A DNA stretch of 12,100 nt from Chlamydiota bacterium (lineage in GTDB: Bacteria; Chlamydiota; Chlamydiia; Chlamydiales; Rhabdochlamydiaceae): positions 1 through 12,100 of the forward strand of contig VGMB01000023.1 in the NCBI GenBank assembly GCA_016866585.1, in the 5' to 3' direction. The position numbers and the translations under genes were made by a program. Position 1 is the first letter of the stretch; each line of letters starts with the position of its first letter. The notes beneath the pieces were generated by a model that saw only the letters and a list, made by a program, of their open reading frames with translations, did not search any database and had not been told where the DNA came from. Of this stretch, positions 6,088-12,100 are shown in pieces.

Positions 6088-8976
6088 ATGTTGGGTAGAA
6101 AAAATGATCAAGTCTTTTTCTCATTAACAGATTTTAAGACCCTTTATAAGAAGAAAAGGACATTTTATATAACAATGTCCTCTGTAGTTTTTTTGAGCAC
6201 ATTCGTATTGTTTTCTGCATCACCAGTTAAATATGAATCAGAAGCCAAGCTTAAAAAAGCTTCAGCTAGTGAAGCTCCTCCACAATTGAGAAGTTTTTTA
6301 AGTGCCATTCCCTTTGTTAACTTCCAAAACTCAGTCGTTTCTTGTTTAAAATCTCAAGATTTTCTTCGCCAAGTTATCTCAGAAACGGGGGGGCAAATTG
6401 AAGTTAGACAAAAAGGATGGTTCGAAAGGAAAATTGCAAATATATCTACAAGTGTTTTTCCTAAAAAACCTTCTAAAAATATTGAAGATAAAGAATTTGT
6501 TTTTTCTGATGTTGTGTATAAAAATTATACGACAAAAAAAATGACCTTGCGCATTCTTAATAACGCAGAATTTATTATTGTTGATACTGAGCAAAAAAGT
6601 GAAATTAAGGGTAAAATTTCAGAACAAGTGGTCTTAAATGATCTGGTTTTTACATTGGACAAGATTCCTCAAAATGTTTCCTTCAATAAGAACTTCGATG
6701 TTTATGTTCTCCCCATGTACAAGGTTCTTGAAAGTGCGAAAAAAAACTTCTTAGTAAAAGGGGATAAAGAAGAAACTGATGTCCTGATACTAAAATTTCA
6801 GGCTATATCTCAAGAGATGCCACAAAGGTTTTTAAACGTTGTTCTTAAAAAATACATAGATTTTTTGAAAGAAGAGAATGGTAAGATTTGTGATCAACAG
6901 TCTCAATTTTTAGGAAAAAGAAAAAGCCTTGTAGAAAAAAATTATGCAGATTTTTTAGATGAGCATGCAGACTATCTTCAAAACAACCTCGAAAATGATG
7001 GTTTTTTAGGCATGCATCAGCAGCTAATGATGTTTGATAAGCCAAATGAAGAATATAACTCAAGGCTCTATGATGTAAATCTTGACATCTCTAGGTTGAA
7101 ATCAGGTAAACAGTCTAAAGTAAAGGATGAAGTGCTTGATGATGATGAACTTTATGAGAAAATAAAAGATAACAAACGCAAAGAAAAAAACGTAAACGAG
7201 TTTATTATACCCATCGATGCTTCTATTGAAACATATATGTCTTGCGATCTTAGTGAAAAAGCAAAGTATAAGTCTGAATTCTTGGCTCAAACGTTTTCAA
7301 CGGTATCTAATGACCTTGACAAGATGATAGAATTGAAGAATGAATCTGAGTCTATCCTTAATATTATTTCTAAGGGAAATATTGATCAATTTAGGAAAAG
7401 TACTAGATCCAAGTCCTCTAAGTTAATAAATAAGTACGTTGATCAAATAACTGATTTAGAGAAGCAAATAAGTCTTGTAGAAGAGGAAGAGAAGATTTCT
7501 TTAATACATCAACTTCAAGAGAAAAAGTCTAGATTTCAGGAAGTTTTGAGAGATATCATTTTACTTGCTGAGGCCAAAAAAGATGATCTCCTTAAGAAAA
7601 GTTTTCAAGAATATACCCCTGAATCAGAGCTTGCAGGAATAAATCCTGAGACAGTCCAACGTCTATACATAGATTATAATCATGAGTTAGATTCCGTCAT
7701 TTTAAATATTAAACAGCTTACTTATGTCAAAGATCAAATTTATAATTCTGATGTTGAAGTAAGCTCTTTGAGTAATCTTCTTACAGATCCTGTAAGCCAG
7801 AATATGATTCAAAAGGCCAGTCAATTAGCTTTTGAGCTTCGTGATGAGTCAAATAGAAGTATAAAGGAGTCAGAAAGAATTAAAGATTCTTTACTATATC
7901 AAAAACAATTCCTTGGAAATCACATTGCACAAATGATCGGTGCTCAAAAAATTAAAGCGAAGTTAATAGAAGATAAAATTGATTCGCTTCAAAAAGTGTC
8001 TGTTAATATTTTGAATAATGAAAAGAAACTTATTGAAGAGCGTCTTTCAGATATAAGAAATAAAATGAGTAATTCTCTTCCTAAAAAGTGGAAATCTGAA
8101 AATATGCTCTTATTAAAAAAAGAGATTTATTCAGGAATAATTGAAAATTTAGCGAAAATGGAAGAGTCTAAAATCATAGATAAAAACATGAAGTTTTCCG
8201 ATTATAGTGTCCTTGATACACCAACATACGCTTTATTTTCACAAGACAAAGGCCTCTTTATCTATCCTACATTAATTGCCTTTTTATCGTTTTTATCCTT
8301 ATATTTTTTCCATTTTGTAAAAAGAATCTCTCAAGGAAATCCAGTGTCTGAAGAGTTATTAGAATATATGGAAATTCCGTCTTTTTCAAAAGTCTCCATG
8401 TCTGCAGCACAACCATTAGACAATCTTAATCAAAAAGATTTTAATTCTTTAAGAAAGTTTGCTCATTTTATCTTCGATAACAAAAAAAGTAATAGTGGCA
8501 TCGTTGCAAGTATTTTGGGTAATGCGCATGTTAATTTTTCTGTTAATCTAGCAAGTGTGTTAACTCAAAAAGGGGCAAACGTTCTAGTAATAGATACAAC
8601 AAAAAATGAAATGGGTGCAGAATCAAATATAGGACTCTATGCATTTTTGACAGGTGTCATAGAACGTCCAGAGATCAAAAAAACGGAAGACGCTGATTTC
8701 ATCAGTATGGGTAAAACAGGAAGATTTTTTGTTGAGTGCATTTCACAACATAAGTTTAAAGCATTTCTTGATGAGCAAAAAGAAATATACGATTTTATTA
8801 TTATTCATACCTTATCTGAAGCCAGCTCAATAGAATCTGTTATATATCAATCTTTGTCTGATGTTTGTTTGATATCTTGTGATTTTAATAACTCAATACA
8901 AGATTTTCAAAACTTATTAAAATGGAAAGAATCAAAAAATAAAGACTGCTTATCCTTCGTACTAGTGGAGTCCTAA
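6088..8976 (+). CDS. wzc: Wzc-like polysaccharide copolymerase with degenerate tyrosine-kinase domain
   Basis: Wzc-type proteins sit in the inner membrane, set chain length and couple polymer assembly to the Wza channel; many carry a cytoplasmic tyrosine kinase. This one is 962 residues against roughly 720 for E. coli Wzc. TM1 is at about 26-44, a Wzz-like region at 46-260, a long lysine- and glutamate-rich helical coiled coil at about 255-715, TM2 at 723-744, and a cytoplasmic domain of about 216 residues. That domain follows the BY-kinase fold in order but is broken at its active site. Aligned on the conserved NLA (820-822), the Walker A motif GxGKST reads GNAHVN (811-816), with H814 in place of lysine. 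Walker A' keeps D836 but reads DTT, and Walker B has H907 where aspartate belongs. The C terminus (SFVLVES) has no tyrosine cluster. Kinase activity is therefore unlikely, and the structural role may remain. The UDP-xylose synthase follows after 5 bases. Confidence 0.86.
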   Translation: MLGRKNDQVFFSLTDFKTLYKKKRTFYITMSSVVFLSTFVLFSASPVKYESEAKLKKASASEAPPQLRSFLSAIPFVNFQNSVVSCLKSQDFLRQVISETGGQIEVRQKGWFERKIANISTSVFPKKPSKNIEDKEFVFSDVVYKNYTTKKMTLRILNNAEFIIVDTEQKSEIKGKISEQVVLNDLVFTLDKIPQNVSFNKNFDVYVLPMYKVLESAKKNFLVKGDKEETDVLILKFQAISQEMPQRFLNVVLKKYIDFLKEENGKICDQQSQFLGKRKSLVEKNYADFLDEHADYLQNNLENDGFLGMHQQLMMFDKPNEEYNSRLYDVNLDISRLKSGKQSKVKDEVLDDDELYEKIKDNKRKEKNVNEFIIPIDASIETYMSCDLSEKAKYKSEFLAQTFSTVSNDLDKMIELKNESESILNIISKGNIDQFRKSTRSKSSKLINKYVDQITDLEKQISLVEEEEKISLIHQLQEKKSRFQEVLRDIILLAEAKKDDLLKKSFQEYTPESELAGINPETVQRLYIDYNHELDSVILNIKQLTYVKDQIYNSDVEVSSLSNLLTDPVSQNMIQKASQLAFELRDESNRSIKESERIKDSLLYQKQFLGNHIAQMIGAQKIKAKLIEDKIDSLQKVSVNILNNEKKLIEERLSDIRNKMSNSLPKKWKSENMLLLKKEIYSGIIENLAKMEESKIIDKNMKFSDYSVLDTPTYALFSQDKGLFIYPTLIAFLSFLSLYFFHFVKRISQGNPVSEELLEYMEIPSFSKVSMSAAQPLDNLNQKDFNSLRKFAHFIFDNKKSNSGIVASILGNAHVNFSVNLASVLTQKGANVLVIDTTKNEMGAESNIGLYAFLTGVIERPEIKKTEDADFISMGKTGRFFVECISQHKFKAFLDEQKEIYDFIIIHTLSEASSIESVIYQSLSDVCLISCDFNNSIQDFQNLLKWKESKNKDCLSFVLVES

Positions 8977-8981
8977 TTGTC

Positions 8982-9929
8982 ATGAAGATATCTGCAGGTC
9001 ATAAAATTTTAGTTACTGGGGGAGCCGGATTTGTCGGTTCCCATCTGTGTGCATATCTACTTAATTTGGGATGCCACGTTGTGTGTATTGATAATTTGTA
9101 TACAGGACGAAGACAAAATATTGAGCCTTTGCTAGCTAATCCAAAATTTTCTTTTCATGCTTTTGATGTATGTTCTCCTTATGACTTTTGTGTTGATGCT
9201 ATTTTTAATTTGGCTTGTCCTGCGTCTCCTGTTCATTATCAGGAAGATCCCATCTATACGATGAAAACAAGTTTTTTTGGAGCTCTCCATGCATTAGAGC
9301 TGGCAAAAAAGTATGATATCCCAGTTTTACAAGCCTCAACAAGCGAGGTATATGGCGACCCTTTGATTCATCCTCAAACTGAGGATTATTGGGGTAATGT
9401 CAATCCTGTAGGTATACGCTCATGCTATGATGAAGGGAAAAGATGCGCGGAGACCTTATTTTTTGATTTCCATAGAACATTTGGAGTAAAGATTAAGATA
9501 GCTAGAATTTTTAATACTTATGGCCCCCATATGCTTGAAGAAGATGGTAGGGTCGTTTCAAATTTTATAGTACAATCATTACGCGCTAAGCCTATAACAA
9601 TCTATGGAGATGGCTCCCAAACTCGTTCTTTTTGTTATGTTGATGATATGATCCTTGGTCTTGTAGCTTTAATGGAGTCCGACACTAGCTTTATCGGTCC
9701 TGTTAACCTGGGTAACCCTCAAGAATTTTCTGTAAAGGAAATTGCAGAGATTATATTGAGAAAAACAAATAGCTCCTCGGTGCTTATTTACAAAGATCTA
9801 CCACTTGATGATCCTAAAGTTCGAAAGCCTGATATATCAAGAGCTAAAGAAGTTTTACATTGGCAGCCAAGAATTAACTTTATTGAAGGTCTGCAATCTA
9901 CCATTCAATATTTTCAACAGATTCTTTAG
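8982..9929 (+). CDS. uxs: UDP-glucuronate decarboxylase (UDP-xylose synthase)
   Basis: The enzyme oxidises, decarboxylates and re-reduces UDP-glucuronate to give UDP-xylose, using bound NAD, in the cytosol. The 315 residues match single-domain bacterial UXS. GGAGFVG is at 14-19, NLACPASPVHYQEDP at 76-90, STSEVYGDPL at 119-128 with the active-site Ser-Glu pair, and RSCYDEGKR at 146-154 with Y149 and K153. ARIFNTYGPHM is at 174-184, DGRVVSNFIVQ at 188-198, and QTRSFCYVDD at 213-222 with R215. The CPASPxHYQ and YWGNVNP blocks separate UXS from other sugar-nucleotide epimerases, so the substrate call is strong. It starts 5 bases after the wzc stop, with GGAG at 8967-8970 inside wzc, so translation is probably coupled. 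The 3' end overlaps the opposite-strand penicillin-binding protein gene by 32 bases. No UDP-glucose dehydrogenase for its substrate lies in the window. Confidence 0.95.
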   Translation: MKISAGHKILVTGGAGFVGSHLCAYLLNLGCHVVCIDNLYTGRRQNIEPLLANPKFSFHAFDVCSPYDFCVDAIFNLACPASPVHYQEDPIYTMKTSFFGALHALELAKKYDIPVLQASTSEVYGDPLIHPQTEDYWGNVNPVGIRSCYDEGKRCAETLFFDFHRTFGVKIKIARIFNTYGPHMLEEDGRVVSNFIVQSLRAKPITIYGDGSQTRSFCYVDDMILGLVALMESDTSFIGPVNLGNPQEFSVKEIAEIILRKTNSSSVLIYKDLPLDDPKVRKPDISRAKEVLHWQPRINFIEGLQSTIQYFQQIL

Positions 9930-12100
9930 TTCCCTCAACTTCTTTTTTATTAATGTGGGAATGTTTTCCGTGTTTTGCGCAAATTTCTCTCCATTTTGCA
10001 ACTATTTGTGCAGCAAGAGGAGCCGCTTCCTTTCCCCCGGTATCGCTAAACTTTAGGTATACGGATACTGCCAGCTCAGGCTTGTCCCAGTCCGTATTTC
10101 CTTCCGGATCTTTTTCAAAGCTGATTCCACCAAACCATATGTTGTTACTAATCTCAGCTTTTGATTCTGAATCTATCCATTGTTTGTATAGAGTTTCTGC
10201 TGTTCCGGTTTTCCCAACAAGTTGGTATCTTAAATCTATGTAGTCTTTGAAAATTTTTGGATTAGAGGATAATGCTTTTATTACGTTGGGTCTTGCAGTA
10301 CCTTTGGATCCGTTGATTACTCTTTGCATCCCTTCTAAAAGCATCGAACGTATTTCTGTCGGCAAAAAGAGCTCTCTTTTTACCTCAGTAGGACGCCATC
10401 TGACCTCATCTGCTTGCTTATTTGCTACGGCTTCCGTAAATAAGGGAAATTGAATACCAACCAAAGCTAATTGTTCTTGGAAGGGGAACCCTTCGTGTAT
10501 CTCAGAAAATGGATCAGATATTTGTTTTTTACCTGCTGTAAGTTGAACAATTTTAGGTTTAAGTACTTTTCCTTTATTGGCGATTGTTGAAAGCATAACG
10601 CATGATTGTATGGGCGTTACTACAAGAGAGTGCTGCCCGATGGCAAATGAATATAGGCCAGTTTTATTGTCAGATAGATCTTTGGGAATATTTCCCGAAA
10701 TTTCTCCGGGTAATTCTATGCCTGTTTTTGCCCCGTATCCAAAGTTTTTAGCGGCTTGTTCTAGAAGCTCTGGGCTCTCAATATGTTCCGATGCAAGATA
10801 AGAAAAATAAAGGTTGCTTGACTGCTCAAGAGCGCCTCTTACATCTATTTTTCCGATATTAGCATGGCTTCTTGGAAGCATTCCCCCCTTGAAGAAGCGT
10901 TTTATGGAGTCTCCTTCTAAAGTATATCCGAGGATTTGTTGTGTTGTATTGATTTTATCAAACCGTAACTGATCCACTAAAGTGAGGGGGTTAATTAGAG
11001 AAAGATTTAGGCTGTTTTCATTTAAGTAGTAATACCTCTGGCGCATGGCTTCGTAAGCCACCACTAACTTAAATACAGAGCCTTGTGCTGCAGCTTGACG
11101 AAATGCCTGAGATCTACCATACCCATACCCAGATAAAGGGTAAAACGCGCCAGCAAGGTGCTTAAGCTGCTGTTCACCAGATGTATTCCTTAGTAGACGA
11201 TATTTCCCCCATAAAGGAGATGTCATCTCCGCAAATGATTGCATTTGTTTAATCTCCTTAAGAGACTGAGTGGGGGGTAGTTTTTTAAATGCAATTTCTA
11301 AGGTTTTAAAGAAGGATTTGTTCGTTATTTTTTCTTCTTTGATTTTTAATAGTCTATCTATGTAAGGGGTTAGTTTTACATATTCTTCGGAGATCGTTTT
11401 TTCTTTCCCCTGGATGATCACGTTAATAAAGTAAGGCCTGCATACTGTCCAGAATTCTTTGAAGAGGGCTTTTTCTACTTTTTCTAGATATTCTGTATAG
11501 GGTTGAACATATTTTTTTTGTTCTTTTTCTTCCTTACGTTTTTGTTTTAGATATTCTTTGAAATGCTCTGTTCTCCATACAGAAAAGTCTAGTTCATGAT
11601 GTAGGAGCTGAACCTCTTCTTGTATGATTTCGGATAGGCAGCTCATCGCTTGATGAATCTCGTGCAGAATGCTTAGAGGGAATTCATCCCAAAGATTTTG
11701 GCTTTCATTATTTTCTTGTTGCAGCATCAATCTACATAGATCCAAAACTAAAACTTTATCGTCATTATGTTTTATTTCTATTAGGTGCTTGTCTAGTAAG
11801 TTTTTATGCGGAGATATTTCTTGATAATTTTCTGCGATATTGGTGCAAATGAGCTCTTTTTTTTCTGGAAGGGTGTTTTTTTTGATCGGTACGTGAGGGG
11901 CATCCGGATATAAGCATTGGATTATCTCACGAATATCTTCTTGTTGAATAATATCAGCAATTTTTTTGATAGCATTTAGTAAGTCTTTAGCTCTCCCGAC
12001 AGTTCCAATTGCCTCGATGGATTTTTTACAAGAGCTGGCAGGTGGTAGTATTGTGTCTAAATATTTTTTCCACGTTAAGGTTTCTTTTTCAATGTAAAAC
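9898..12100 (-). CDS. class B-type penicillin-binding protein (transpeptidase), C-terminal part
   Basis: The frame stays open on the minus strand to base 12100, so the gene begins beyond the window and 733 C-terminal residues are present. The TTG at 11745 is internal, with no stop or binding site marking it. This is a D,D-transpeptidase that cross-links peptidoglycan outside the inner membrane. The SxxK motif SVFK is encoded at 11068-11079, SSN at 10813-10821 and KTG (in VGKTGTAET) at 10204-10212. GIELPGEISGNIP and FAIGQHSLVVTPIQ between them are typical of the family. At least 340 residues precede the catalytic serine, including a lysine-rich helical stretch. From SxxK to SxN is 86 residues and from SxN to KTG 203, longer than the roughly 50 and 135 of E. 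coli PBP3. The size and insertions suggest the chlamydial PBP2 (CT682-like), but I am not certain of orthology. Confidence 0.9.
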   Translation of the reverse strand, partial: FYIEKETLTWKKYLDTILPPASSCKKSIEAIGTVGRAKDLLNAIKKIADIIQQEDIREIIQCLYPDAPHVPIKKNTLPEKKELICTNIAENYQEISPHKNLLDKHLIEIKHNDDKVLVLDLCRLMLQQENNESQNLWDEFPLSILHEIHQAMSCLSEIIQEEVQLLHHELDFSVWRTEHFKEYLKQKRKEEKEQKKYVQPYTEYLEKVEKALFKEFWTVCRPYFINVIIQGKEKTISEEYVKLTPYIDRLLKIKEEKITNKSFFKTLEIAFKKLPPTQSLKEIKQMQSFAEMTSPLWGKYRLLRNTSGEQQLKHLAGAFYPLSGYGYGRSQAFRQAAAQGSVFKLVVAYEAMRQRYYYLNENSLNLSLINPLTLVDQLRFDKINTTQQILGYTLEGDSIKRFFKGGMLPRSHANIGKIDVRGALEQSSNLYFSYLASEHIESPELLEQAAKNFGYGAKTGIELPGEISGNIPKDLSDNKTGLYSFAIGQHSLVVTPIQSCVMLSTIANKGKVLKPKIVQLTAGKKQISDPFSEIHEGFPFQEQLALVGIQFPLFTEAVANKQADEVRWRPTEVKRELFLPTEIRSMLLEGMQRVINGSKGTARPNVIKALSSNPKIFKDYIDLRYQLVGKTGTAETLYKQWIDSESKAEISNNIWFGGISFEKDPEGNTDWDKPELAVSVYLKFSDTGGKEAAPLAAQIVAKWREICAKHGKHSHINKKEVEGTKESVENIEW

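Noticed and set aside
9953..10801. Several short plus-strand frames of 68-96 codons
   Set aside because: They are antisense to the transpeptidase domain carrying KTG and SxN, and none has motif or context support.
11745..11745. TTG as the start of the penicillin-binding protein
   Set aside because: The frame continues without a stop for 118 more codons to the window edge, there is no Shine-Dalgarno sequence, and the catalytic domain of this family is always preceded by a membrane anchor not seen here.
1..12100. Mobile element, phage, CRISPR or toxin-antitoxin system
   Set aside because: No transposase, integrase, terminal inverted repeats, regular spaced repeats, tRNA attachment site or small paired genes were found on either strand.

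Overview
The window looks like an AT-rich stretch of a Chlamydiota chromosome, probably from an environmental or Chlamydia-like lineage rather than the human pathogens. Three observations point there. First, a eukaryotic-type UDP-N-acetylhexosamine pyrophosphorylase sits directly before gpsA, the same pairing I recall from Chlamydia (CT715/CT714). Second, a large class B penicillin-binding protein has long insertions. Third, the gene set is Gram-negative with low GC. The taxonomic call is inference from gene content and order; nothing here was searched.

Layout. Positions 2-3309 (+) hold conserved metabolic genes: the 3' part of the pyrophosphorylase, gpsA, and a fused NAD(P)H-hydrate epimerase/dehydratase. 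Positions 3295-4863 (-) hold a PagL-like lipid A 3-O-deacylase and a UDP-glucuronate 4-epimerase. The epimerase is transcribed divergently from an envelope polysaccharide module on the + strand (4899-9929). That module encodes a Wza-like outer-membrane export lipoprotein, a very long Wzc-like copolymerase and a UDP-xylose synthase. Positions 9898-12100 (-) hold the C-terminal 733 codons of a penicillin-binding protein whose start lies beyond the right edge. Genes are packed tightly: both convergent pairs overlap at their 3' ends, and no intergenic stretch reaches 300 bases. I saw no tRNA, rRNA, CRISPR array, insertion sequence or phage gene.

How the genes fit together. UDP-glucuronate would be the shared precursor. 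The 4-epimerase would convert it to UDP-galacturonate and the xylose synthase would decarboxylate it to UDP-xylose. Wza and the Wzc-like protein would then handle assembly and export of a polymer across the envelope. PagL would trim lipid A in the same outer membrane, and the penicillin-binding protein belongs to peptidoglycan synthesis. The glycosyltransferases, Wzx flippase, Wzy polymerase and UDP-glucose dehydrogenase that such a pathway needs are not in the window.

The most unusual item is the Wzc-like protein. Its cytoplasmic domain aligns along its length with the bacterial tyrosine kinase fold, but the Walker A lysine, the Walker B aspartate and the C-terminal tyrosine cluster are all missing. 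It is probably a pseudokinase fused to an unusually long periplasmic coiled-coil copolymerase.
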